From: Pseudomonas mandelii
Lineage (GTDB): Bacteria > Pseudomonadota > Gammaproteobacteria > Pseudomonadales > Pseudomonadaceae
DNA: 64,000 bases
Assembly (NCBI RefSeq): GCF_006438925.1
Contig: NZ_RCZA01000008.1
Location: forward strand, 63,126-127,125
Direction: 5' to 3'
Within the stretch, counting starts at the first letter, position 1, and every line of letters begins with the position of its first letter. Below the pieces are notes generated by a model that ran no database searches, was not told where the DNA came from, and worked only from the letters and a program-made list of their open reading frames with translations. Both the position numbers and the translations under genes were made by a program. Positions 7,484 to 15,353 of the stretch are shown here, piece after piece.

Positions 7484-8572
7484 ATGTCCTCAGCTAGCGC
7501 TGCACGTTGCCATGAAGCTCCCGAACGTGAGTCCATCCCGCCGATGCAGTCTGTTACTGGTGAAACTGAGTATCCGGAAGTCATCAGCTTGTTCTGTGGG
7601 GCTGGGGGCCTGGACTGGGGGTTCCATCAAGAAGGTTTTCAGATTCCGTTAGCAATTGATATTTCTGCAGCGGCAGTTCGCACGCACAAAGCTAATTTCC
7701 CACAAACGCATAGCGTTGCGGCGGATCTTATTAAATTACAGCCTGAAGGTGTCCATGGGCTCGTTACAGAAAAAGTGAGTGTTGGAAAGCGGATAGGTTT
7801 GATTGGGGGCCCGCCTTGCCAAGGCTTCTCGCGAGCCAACACTACATCTCAAGCGGATGATCCGCGGAATCAGCTTCCTCGTCTCTACTTGGACATCGTT
7901 AAACGATTACAAATCGACTACACAGTTGATTTTGTAGTTTTGGAAAATGTATTAGGTATCAGAGACAAAAAGCACGCTGATACATATAAGGCATTAGTGG
8001 ACGGCCTTATCGATTTAGGTTTTGACGTTACAGAGAAAGAGTTGTGCGCTCTCGATTTCGGTGTTCCTCAAAATCGCCGTCGAGTTATATTGTCCGCTAT
8101 GCGTATAGGGCAGGGCTACTTGCCCGTAAAACCTTTAGAGAAGGCAGGATTAAAAACAGTTAGAGAGGCTATTTCGCATCTTTCTGAGCCTGTTTTTTTT
8201 AACAGGGCCCTGACGCCTGCAGATATTCCTGTCCATCCAAATCATTGGACAATGCAGCCGAAATCAGCTCGCTTTTTAAGTCCGGAATCAAACTACGCAG
8301 AAGGAAGAAGCTTCAAGCGTTTGGTTTGGGATAAAGCTAGTCCGACAGTGGCATTTGGAAATCGTGAGATACACGTACATCCGAATGGTACTCGACGTTT
8401 AAGTATTTTTGAAGCGATGATACTTCAAGGGTTTCCAGTTAGCTTTGTGTTAAAGGGAAACTTGTCGGAGCAGGTTGAGCAGGTTTCTAATGCTGTTCCA
8501 CCTCCTTTGGCTCAGAGTATAGCTGCCGCAGTTAAGTTCGCTCTGAATTCAGCTAACTGCGGCAGTAATTGA
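7484..8572 (+). CDS. DNA (cytosine-5)-methyltransferase
   Basis: A 362-residue C5 DNA methyltransferase that transfers a methyl group from SAM to cytosine. Motif I is FCGAGGLDWG (residues 37-46). Motif IV is GGPPCQGFS with catalytic Cys112. ENV (motif VI), QNRRR (motif VIII), LQGFP (motif IX) and SNAVPPPLA (motif X) follow. ATG 7484 has AAAGGCG just upstream; a second in-frame ATG at 7544 is possible. The gene is more AT-rich than the flanking backbone. It converges on the 418-residue gene with a 6-bp gap, so it likely belongs to one functional unit with the GHKL operon. No cognate restriction nuclease of a known type lies beside it. Confidence 0.93.
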   Translation: MSSASAARCHEAPERESIPPMQSVTGETEYPEVISLFCGAGGLDWGFHQEGFQIPLAIDISAAAVRTHKANFPQTHSVAADLIKLQPEGVHGLVTEKVSVGKRIGLIGGPPCQGFSRANTTSQADDPRNQLPRLYLDIVKRLQIDYTVDFVVLENVLGIRDKKHADTYKALVDGLIDLGFDVTEKELCALDFGVPQNRRRVILSAMRIGQGYLPVKPLEKAGLKTVREAISHLSEPVFFNRALTPADIPVHPNHWTMQPKSARFLSPESNYAEGRSFKRLVWDKASPTVAFGNREIHVHPNGTRRLSIFEAMILQGFPVSFVLKGNLSEQVEQVSNAVPPPLAQSIAAAVKFALNSANCGSN

Positions 8573-8578
8573 AACCTC

Positions 8579-9835
8579 CTAAAGTGACACTACTAGGGGG
8601 CGTTGGCTGTGGTTGGCCAGCCATTCGCACCAGCCTGCTATATCGAATCTTGCTCCCTCAAGTAATTTAACAGTGCCATTAATGGCTGCCTCACGGATGT
8701 CTTCATCCTCAGCTAGTGCTTTATCCAAATCCTGAATTTTAACTGCTTGACGCGCGACTCTTGTGGCGCGTCGTGGCTCTAAGTCCGGGATGATAAAAGA
8801 CCCACCAGTCATAGGTAAAAAAACTCGCATAGGATCTGGTGTCACTCGGAATGCGAGCGCCAACATATCTGCCTGCTCGCCAAACACCCGGTATGAATAA
8901 ACGCTTGCGAGTTCAACATTTGCAGGGAGTGAAGGTTGTCCATGGAAGAACTGAAGAAGATATTTGCCCAAGCCAATCGTATATAATTTAAGAAATCGCT
9001 CATCATGTATATCCCAGCATGATGATAATTCCTCTCTAAGTCGCTCTTCATCTAAAGATAGACAATCCGCTAGGGCTGCGCCGAAGCCGCTATTAGTAAC
9101 GGATAAGTTTTCATTAATGGCTTGCTGGAATCGGGACCCTGGATCTCCAATCAAATCGGGTTGTACTCTTGTAGTGATGAAAAGAAGCCAGGGGGAAGTT
9201 GCTCTGAGTTGATGGCCTAATAAGTGCTGTAGTGCATCAAATATACTTTGAGGTCGGCCTTTCGGGTTGTATGCAAGATGATCACATGCATCAATATTTA
9301 TGATGTCGAAAGGCGGGCGTTTTCCAAGCTCAAGCGATGCTTGGGAAGTAGTATTTGCTATGTCTTCCAACCGATCAGACAATACAACTGCATCTGAAGT
9401 AATGCGCCCCGCCTGTCTAAGAGCCGATTCCGCAGTGACCCAAGGTGCATCTGAAGAATCATTTCCTTCTCCGGCTTCTTCATCTGGAAATGCAGAATTG
9501 AACCCAAAGTATTTAATTTTCACTCCTAATGGTTCGCAGATGTTTGAGAGAGTTTGAACATCAAACAGATCGGCACCAGGCAGCGTAAAGTAAGTTAGCA
9601 CATCGGAAGCGTTCGCCTGGGGGCGTGCTTGAATGAATCTTTCCGTCAAAGCTGCCCATTGATGAGAGCGAACAATTTGCTTAACTGGGTGGTGCCAGGG
9701 GCTATAGTCACGACGATGAAAACGATTTAACGTAGCTTGGTCATCAACGGTTTCATCTTCCTCTCCGTAAACATCTTCAAAGTTTTCTTCTTCAGACTCA
9801 TACGCGGCTTCCGGCATTGCATTAGTTTCATTCAT
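8579..9835 (-). CDS. Unrecognised 418-residue partner of the GHKL ATPase
   Basis: A soluble protein with a very acidic N-terminus (residues 8-35). The segments VLTYFTLPGADLFDVQTL, VKIKYFGFN and IINIDACDHL resemble alternating beta-strand/helix pieces of a Rossmann-like fold, loosely methyltransferase-like, but I see no complete SAM site. From memory it may belong to an NCBI family named after a P. putida locus (PP_RS20740); I could not check. Its ATG overlaps the stop of the GHKL gene (ATGA, 9832-9835), so the two are translationally coupled. The link to the convergent methyltransferase suggests a restriction or defence role; this is inferred. Confidence 0.8.
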   Translation of the reverse strand: MNETNAMPEAAYESEEENFEDVYGEEDETVDDQATLNRFHRRDYSPWHHPVKQIVRSHQWAALTERFIQARPQANASDVLTYFTLPGADLFDVQTLSNICEPLGVKIKYFGFNSAFPDEEAGEGNDSSDAPWVTAESALRQAGRITSDAVVLSDRLEDIANTTSQASLELGKRPPFDIINIDACDHLAYNPKGRPQSIFDALQHLLGHQLRATSPWLLFITTRVQPDLIGDPGSRFQQAINENLSVTNSGFGAALADCLSLDEERLREELSSCWDIHDERFLKLYTIGLGKYLLQFFHGQPSLPANVELASVYSYRVFGEQADMLALAFRVTPDPMRVFLPMTGGSFIIPDLEPRRATRVARQAVKIQDLDKALAEDEDIREAAINGTVKLLEGARFDIAGWCEWLANHSQRPLVVSL

Positions 9836-11883
9836 TTGATATTTGCCGCGTAGAAAACTTTGAAAATAGCATCGATAATTTTTTGTTGTTCGTCATAAGG
9901 GCGATCATCCAACATTCCATATGCGTCTAGGACTCGCATGAGTGCACTAGCTTGCGCTTCCTTGTCTTTCCGTTCTGCTGTAGTCATCGCCCCGGTTAGG
10001 GATGGGATATCTTCTCGGACGATGGTCATGAATCCATCTGAGCGAGATTGTTCTGCGCTTGCTCTATCTTGAGCAATAGTAATTTCTGGCAGGGGATCAC
10101 CGATACGGCGTGAATTCCATACCGATTCCGAATGCACGGTCAATGCATCGCGAACCTGCTCGGCTTGAGCTTCATTTTTTTCAGTTCGTGCGCGCTTGCT
10201 AAGATCTTTGTGCTTATTTGTTAACTGGCGAATTGCTTTGTGTAACCATTGCCCGACAAGCTGCACATGAGGATGTGAAAAGTTAAACGACTCCCGGTCT
10301 ATGTTCAGGGCAGCGTCCAGCCCCCTGCCAATGAAAAGCTCTGTAGTTATCTGTCTGAGTCGCGTTTGTTCCGAGACTTGATATTTGAAGAAGGTAGTGT
10401 CAAAAACGCCACTGCTTGCGCCTCTGATTCTAACTAGAACTCCATTGTTTTCTTTAGGGACAATTTTTGAGTTCCAAAATAAGTACGCTTCTAATGAAAG
10501 ATTACCGCCGCGCACATCGCTTTTAACGTTGGCCAAATTAGGAGAATACCGACCAACGAATAGCATAGGGTTGTTAGCTTTTTTTGCATCATTTGTTGGG
10601 TGTTTGAATCTAATCGGGCGTTTTAATTCAAAGCCATCAATGGTTACCTTGAAGCCGCCACTTGGCGAAATCTTTCCTTCCGTAAGCTCAGGGTGTCCTG
10701 CGATTTGTTCTTTCACCGCATCACGAACAGTTTGACCAGGGTTTAGTTTTACCTCTATCGCTTGGCCACGATTCTCATTCGACAACCAATAGATGCTCAC
10801 ACCAGAATCAGCGGTTAACTCAAAGGGATGCTTTTCAACATATTCGACCGGGACCGATAGAGATAGTGTCCACAAGGTTTCCAAATATGTATCAAGTGTA
10901 CTCGCAAGATCAGGCCTTTCAGTGCGGCTGGATTCTTTTTCTATGGCATCCATTAAGAGCGACATGCGTGAATCAGCTGGAGCGTTTGCGTCCCATGGGA
11001 ATTTTGGTATCTTTGTGAGAACTGTCGGGTCGCTTTTCTTTTTAGGGGGATTTTCTATCCAGCCAGAGTGGTATTTCGGCTCTTCTACTCTAATGCTTTG
11101 TGCCGCTTCTAGATCATCGGCAGCCAATGCCGCTTCTTTTTCATCTAGTGCTTTCCAGCGGTCCGCACTACGTAACATATCTCTGACGCGAGGCTTTAAT
11201 GTATAAAGTATGATGTCGGTGCCATGCGCGGCAAGGTCTTCTACAAATTCGCGAGTTATTAAAACTTCGCCATTTACAAAGTTATCATCCTCGTCGCGCG
11301 AGGCCTCATCATCTGAATCTTCAGAATAGGCACGAACCTTTACTTCTGCGATTAATCGATAGTTCTCATTGGCTACTTTAGTGACTATTCGAAACCTGCG
11401 AGCAAGTTGGCTAATCGAAAATAGGCCGATGCCTATTTTTCCTATTAGAAGTCGTCCGCCGGGAGTTTTTTCGCTATCTAGCTTATCCGTCACCCCAAGC
11501 TCTTGGCCGACCTCTGTCCTTTTTGCACTGCCACCTATTGAGTGAAGTAACCTAGCCAAAGTTGCGTAGGACATTCCTGCGCCATCATCTCTGATATACA
11601 TGCGCGAAAATCGAGGAGCATCGGTGATGATGTCTACGTTATTGGCATCAGCGTCCCATGCGTTAGATATCAGTTCTCGGAGGGCAGAGGCAGGTTGGCG
11701 GTAAATACCATCAGTGACACGTGCAATTACACGTTCGCTTGCCTTCAATCTCGTGCGAACAACTTGCCCTTCATTCTCTTTTTCACTCAGCCATTTGCTT
11801 AGATCTTCGCCCTTATCAATAAGGGGAATATGATCTTCGCTCGAAGGCGAAACCAAGGGTATGAAATCCGTATCCTGAATCAT
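9832..11883 (-). CDS. GHKL-family ATPase (MutL/Hsp90/MORC-like)
   Basis: A 683-residue protein with a clear GHKL ATP-binding fold: N-box ALRELISNAWDADA (residues 67-80, Mg-binding Asn74), G1 box RDDGAGMS (98-105), and G2 box GKIGIGLFS (148-156). The rest fits a transducer domain and a long, charged C-terminal region. MutL/MORC-type ATPases paired with C5 methyltransferases in predicted restriction systems were described by Iyer, Abhiman and Aravind, and this locus fits that pattern. They are thought to clamp or reshape DNA. ATG 11883 is preceded by AAAGGAT. The gene is first in a two-gene operon. No nuclease motif is evident in the C-terminus. Confidence 0.9.
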   Translation of the reverse strand: MIQDTDFIPLVSPSSEDHIPLIDKGEDLSKWLSEKENEGQVVRTRLKASERVIARVTDGIYRQPASALRELISNAWDADANNVDIITDAPRFSRMYIRDDGAGMSYATLARLLHSIGGSAKRTEVGQELGVTDKLDSEKTPGGRLLIGKIGIGLFSISQLARRFRIVTKVANENYRLIAEVKVRAYSEDSDDEASRDEDDNFVNGEVLITREFVEDLAAHGTDIILYTLKPRVRDMLRSADRWKALDEKEAALAADDLEAAQSIRVEEPKYHSGWIENPPKKKSDPTVLTKIPKFPWDANAPADSRMSLLMDAIEKESSRTERPDLASTLDTYLETLWTLSLSVPVEYVEKHPFELTADSGVSIYWLSNENRGQAIEVKLNPGQTVRDAVKEQIAGHPELTEGKISPSGGFKVTIDGFELKRPIRFKHPTNDAKKANNPMLFVGRYSPNLANVKSDVRGGNLSLEAYLFWNSKIVPKENNGVLVRIRGASSGVFDTTFFKYQVSEQTRLRQITTELFIGRGLDAALNIDRESFNFSHPHVQLVGQWLHKAIRQLTNKHKDLSKRARTEKNEAQAEQVRDALTVHSESVWNSRRIGDPLPEITIAQDRASAEQSRSDGFMTIVREDIPSLTGAMTTAERKDKEAQASALMRVLDAYGMLDDRPYDEQQKIIDAIFKVFYAANIK

Positions 11884-11889
11884 TCTTAT

Positions 11890-12510
11890 CCTTTCGTCAC
11901 TGCTAATCAGGCCTGTTTCGCTGAGTAAAACACACTTTTTTTAACGTTGCACAGCCCACGAATAGGTCGGATTCTTCCTCAATTTGAGTCGCCTCCCACT
12001 TTTGTAGGCACGATTCAATGACCGCTATTGGGCCGGAAGCGGACCGGTTGATTCCACAGCCGAAAGCGGACTTAGGCCGACCGTCCGTTTCTGGCCGATA
12101 TCTGCCTTTCATGAAACGCTGCTTCCAGCCTGCACTCACTTAACCCCTGCTGCTGGGGAAGGCCCTGGTGGTCAAAGAGTCTTGTTGCTGTCAGGCGATC
12201 CTTTAAGGCATTGATGTCGAAGTCGACTAGGCTGACCGATTCAGATTCGCGATGGCTTTATGCACGGGAGAAGAGCTGCCGTTGGCGATCCTGTGGTCAA
12301 CATGCAAGAGCGGCAGTCATCGGTTGGTAAGCGTAGGCAGTTGACACCAGCGTCAACTGTGGCAGAGAATTGCTCTTGAGAGCGCGAAACCGACTGCATC
12401 TAGGTGGCAATAGTCGGCGTTAGGAACCCCGTTGATGACCTAGATATCAGCGCACGGGTGAGACCTCTTCTCCCCCGCTTGAGGGAGCACAATATCAAGC
12501 AACACATCCT
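11890..12510. other. Non-coding stretch with degenerate remnants
   Basis: I see no credible gene. Around 12027-12105 there are CCGGAAGCGGAC / CCGAAAGCGGAC / TTTCTGGCCGATA segments, a GC-rich motif family common in Pseudomonas intergenic scars. The promoter of the GHKL operon should lie at about 11890-11990. The rest has mixed composition and no repeats I can define. Confidence 0.45.
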
Positions 12511-12511
12511 G

Positions 12512-12539
12512 AAAAAAGCAGCCAAACGGCTGCTTTTTT
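12512..12539 (-). terminator. Bidirectional rho-independent terminator
   Basis: AAAAAAGCAGCC-AAAC-GGCTGCTTTTTT forms a strong hairpin with A and T tracts on both sides. On the minus strand it ends the Rep-like/PBECR-like operon. It begins right at the stop codon of the 172-residue gene. Confidence 0.9.
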
Positions 12540-13057
12540 CATTTCTGGGTCTCGTAGCTCCGATAAACGAGCTCTCCATTGCGATGCTTGTTCAGTGCTT
12601 TTTTATCGCAGTTCATAAAGTTCCAAAGCGCTCGACCATGCTCCAAATGGACGATCACCAGCATTTGGTACCTAGCCTGATAGATACCAATGAAAACGAG
12701 TCTGGACGATCCATCATCGTACTTAGTACGCCAGACTTCTAAAGGTTTTTTCACAGTGTCAACCGCGAATGCTGTGAAACGCTCACGCGAGTTAGGCCGC
12801 TTCTTCACAATGTGCGCGAGTCCTTTACGCTGCACTGCAACAGCCCCACAAGGTGTCTCGATCAGTACTGCATCGATACCTTCCTGTAGCCCGAACCCCA
12901 AGGCAACCTGGCTCAGCGCGCTTTCCATATCAGGCGCGCCGTCCATTTCCGGAAGGGCAAGAGCCTGCAATCTCACGTCAATGTCACGAATGTCAGGGAG
13001 CCCAATCAGTTTCCAGTTTTTCTGACCAAAAATTTTCTTTGCTACTAGCCCGCCCAT
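12539..13057 (-). CDS. PBECR-like (Barnase/EndoU/ColicinE5/RelE-type) nuclease candidate
   Basis: A 172-residue soluble protein. The C-terminal half (EVWRTKYDDGSSRLVFIG, LVIVHLEHGRALWNFMN, then KHRNGELVYRS) has the layout of the PBECR2 nuclease-fold domain known from phage and mobile-element polyvalent proteins. That family assignment is from memory of the pattern, not a search. ATG 13057 has a perfect AGGAGG eight bases upstream. It follows the winged-helix gene by 20 bp and shares its terminator. It could be a nuclease effector, a relaxase-like accessory, or a protein injected with DNA. Confidence 0.6.
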   Translation of the reverse strand: MGGLVAKKIFGQKNWKLIGLPDIRDIDVRLQALALPEMDGAPDMESALSQVALGFGLQEGIDAVLIETPCGAVAVQRKGLAHIVKKRPNSRERFTAFAVDTVKKPLEVWRTKYDDGSSRLVFIGIYQARYQMLVIVHLEHGRALWNFMNCDKKALNKHRNGELVYRSYETQK

Positions 13058-13077
13058 GGGACCACCTCCTGCAGATC

Positions 13078-13734
13078 CTAGCGGCTCGCTTCAAAGATCT
13101 CGGCTGCGGTAGCAATATCTGCTCGGGCCCCGATATCCATAATGCGGTCACGAAATTTCAGATAAAGCTCCTCCTGGATAGGATGCTTACCGCTTTTATG
13201 CATCAACTCGATAACGACATTTGGGTTCATCAGCAAAATGTAATGGAAGTCTCCCGACACTCCCTTCCTTGTCTGGATGAAACCAAGCTCCTTAAGCCGT
13301 TTCATCCGTCGACGCCAGGTATCCACAGTCCGCTCCCCACTGAAGCCGGCCTCTGCTGCGAAAACAATAGGGTTTTGCACCACCACAAGAGGGCTGTCAG
13401 GTGCACGGCACCACAGAGCAAAATATGCGTGCCCCGCAGGTTGTCCTTTGGAAAGGTTATCGATCACCTCCATGGCAATCGGAAGCGTGCGTGGGATAGT
13501 GCTGAACCCCTTGTTCTTTTGACGGAGCCACAACTGCTCGGTCGGCACATCAGGGAAATACTCTTTAAGCTGCTCTGCTGCGCGCTCCGCCATTCCATTT
13601 TTTCTAGCAGTATTTTGCTTGTCTGTCAGAGACTTGCCATCAATCTTCGAGTCGCTAGAAGGTGCTTTTGCCGATGCCTTTGCTTTAGGTGTCGGGGCTT
13701 TTTTCGTTGCTCCGGCTTTGGTTTGCTCTTTCAT
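13078..13734 (-). CDS. Winged-helix replication/regulatory protein (Rep-like)
   Basis: A 218-residue protein with a Lys/Ala/Pro-rich N-terminal tail (residues 4-35). It continues into a domain with TWRRRMKRLKELGFIQTRKG, which reads as the recognition helix and wing of a winged helix. I start at ATG 13734 because GGGGGA lies eight bases upstream; an upstream in-frame start at 13821 is less likely. Three 19-bp direct repeats (13955-14011) and a very AT-rich stretch lie directly upstream, the layout of an iteron origin beside its initiator. Whether it is an initiator or a repressor cannot be settled from sequence. Confidence 0.65.
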   Translation of the reverse strand: MKEQTKAGATKKAPTPKAKASAKAPSSDSKIDGKSLTDKQNTARKNGMAERAAEQLKEYFPDVPTEQLWLRQKNKGFSTIPRTLPIAMEVIDNLSKGQPAGHAYFALWCRAPDSPLVVVQNPIVFAAEAGFSGERTVDTWRRRMKRLKELGFIQTRKGVSGDFHYILLMNPNVVIELMHKSGKHPIQEELYLKFRDRIMDIGARADIATAAEIFEASR

Positions 13735-13819
13735 TTTTTGGATCCCCCAATGTTCAATGAGGAACATTTTGGGGTAGCTGGGGCAACCAAGCAATGAGTG
13801 AAGACGCACGGTTTCATGC

Positions 13820-13940
13820 AAATTGATGATATTTGCCGATCAATACATCAGCTTCAATTGATAGATATAACTCAATTTATATAGTTAAGTTGCGCGGAAT
13901 CATGCAAAAAAATAAATAAAAAGCCAAATAAAACAATGGG
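13820..13940. other. AT-rich stretch upstream of the Rep-like gene
   Basis: This stretch contains TATATAACTCAATTTATATA and AAAAAAATAAATAAAAAG segments in an otherwise GC-rich genome. It lies between the Rep-like gene and the 19-bp iteron-like repeats. It could serve as a promoter, a DNA-unwinding element, or both. Confidence 0.45.
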
Positions 13941-13954
13941 TTTGGCTGATTGCT

Positions 13955-14011
13955 GTGTACTCCATGGTTATCCATGTACTCGGTGTGCTCCCGTGTACTC
14001 CCTGTGCTCCT
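13955..14011 (+). repeat. Three tandem 19-bp iteron-like repeats
   Basis: Units start at 13955, 13974 and 13993 and read GTGTACTCCATGGTTATCC, ATGTACTCGGTGTGCTCCC and GTGTACTCCCTGTGCTCCT. The shared core is TGTACTC. They lie about 220 bp upstream of the Rep-like start, across an AT-rich stretch. Confidence 0.6.
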
Positions 14012-14172
14012 TGAGATTGTTAAGAGGATTCCGGGGCTATCCAACGCAGCTTCGCCGCACATTATTTTTTACCGGATGGTCTGTAGAGACGTTTCTTGAT
14101 GCGTCGCTGGGCGACAGCCAGTACCAAGAACTCTTTAGTGCAGCGGAAACTTTGGCAAGCTTCCGCGTTGTT

Positions 14173-14361
14173 CTACGGCCGTTTTTTTAGCTTATGCTCG
14201 ATAAGCCCCATTTCTGCCTTGATCGCAGTGATGGTGAGCTTCTGCATCGCAGTGCTTCCTCCAATTTTAGTATCTAGGATCTTGAGTAGGGCGGTCAGGT
14301 GGGCTTTTCTCGCTTTAAGTGTCTCGGAAATAGTTGAGCTGTTTTGCGTCGCTATGCTCAT
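14173..14361 (-). CDS. Small 62-residue protein, unknown
   Basis: A short, basic, mostly helical protein with no recognisable family. ATG 14361 has AAGGAA nine bases upstream. It sits between the terminator of the coiled-coil gene and the iteron-like repeats, on the same strand as the other backbone genes. The basic character would fit a small DNA-binding or regulatory protein; that is a guess. Confidence 0.55.
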   Translation of the reverse strand: MSIATQNSSTISETLKARKAHLTALLKILDTKIGGSTAMQKLTITAIKAEMGLIEHKLKKRP

Positions 14362-14384
14362 GGCTTCGTTCCTTGGAGTGATTT

Positions 14385-14410
14385 AAACAGCCCGCGAAAG
14401 CAGGCTGTTT
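14385..14410 (-). terminator. Terminator after the coiled-coil gene
   Basis: AAACAGCC...GGCTGTTT forms a hairpin with flanking A/T tracts, 16 bp past the stop of the 280-residue gene. Confidence 0.6.
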
Positions 14411-14425
14411 CAGTAGAGGCGGCAA

Positions 14426-15268
14426 TTACATCGCGAGCAGATCGCGCGTGCGATGCTGACGGCCACGGTCCGCCAGTTCGCTCCACCTCCAACTGCCGAA
14501 GTTTTCACCTTGCTCGGGGATGTCGAGCTTCATTAAGGACACGGGGTCACGGCCTATCAGCCGAGCTGCGGCGTACAGCTTGCCTCCCACATCTAGCAGC
14601 GCTTGGGCGGCTTCATTCCATGCTTCCTCCAGGGCGTTGTGGGCCAGCCGCAAGGCTGTGTCCTCAATTTTTTGGTGTTCTACCTGAGCCTCGCTGATGT
14701 GTCGGTCTACGATGGCCAGCTCTTGCTCCAAGGCGGTGATGATTAGGAGCTGGCGGCGATGTTGTTCGGTGGCGGTAGTGAGGTTTTTTGCGGCTTTCTG
14801 AGCGTCGGTGCTGGCTGCTTTTTCGCCGTCGACGTCGCCCCACGCCACGGCCTGTGCGTATGCGGTAGCCGCCTGAGTCTCAGCCTGCCGTGCGCTGGCC
14901 ATCTCTTCCTGCGCTTGCTGGCGAATTTCCTCCAGGCGAGTGCTCAGGCTTTGCCGTTTATCGTTAAGCTCCAGCTCATCCGCCATCCAGTTAGCCATGT
15001 CGGTAATGTAGCCTTCCATCAGGCTTTCTCGGTTAGCCAGCTTCTCCAGGCGGTCCAGCGTTTGGTCGAGTCGGAAGATCTGATGATCGATCGAGTCGAT
15101 CTTGATTTGGCGACTGCTGATTTCATGCCTGACGTCGCTCTCTCGGCCGTTGTTAATGACGTCCTCGCTGTGAAGCGCTGACTCAAAAGGTGGTATTTCT
15201 TTTTTGAGCGCCTCCATTTCGATGACTTTATTGGCGCGTGCGTTTTTCAGTTGTTCAATTCGGTTCAT
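14426..15268 (-). CDS. Coiled-coil protein, unknown function
   Basis: A 280-residue protein that is largely Glu/Gln/Ala/Lys-rich heptad-like helix (about residues 1-205), with a short globular C-terminus (LLDVGGKLYAAARLIGRD). No transmembrane segment or catalytic motif is visible. It lies 85 bp downstream of the primase-helicase gene on the same strand and ends at a hairpin terminator. Structural or replication-accessory roles are possible, but I recognise no family. Confidence 0.75.
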   Translation of the reverse strand: MNRIEQLKNARANKVIEMEALKKEIPPFESALHSEDVINNGRESDVRHEISSRQIKIDSIDHQIFRLDQTLDRLEKLANRESLMEGYITDMANWMADELELNDKRQSLSTRLEEIRQQAQEEMASARQAETQAATAYAQAVAWGDVDGEKAASTDAQKAAKNLTTATEQHRRQLLIITALEQELAIVDRHISEAQVEHQKIEDTALRLAHNALEEAWNEAAQALLDVGGKLYAAARLIGRDPVSLMKLDIPEQGENFGSWRWSELADRGRQHRTRDLLAM

Positions 15269-15353
15269 GAGTTTTGTCCTGATGATTAATGGGGGGTCGC
15301 AGTGGCTGGCGAGGCCGATTAAGCCGGCTCTACCTCAGTCAGCAGGTTCACCG

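Noticed and set aside
11903-12139. A 78-codon minus-strand frame upstream of the GHKL gene
   Set aside because: It runs through GCGGAC/GGCCGATA scar sequence and has no ribosome site.
12853-13797. A 314-codon plus-strand frame across the PBECR-like and Rep-like genes
   Set aside because: The minus-strand genes have perfect ribosome sites and a shared terminator. The plus frame has neither.
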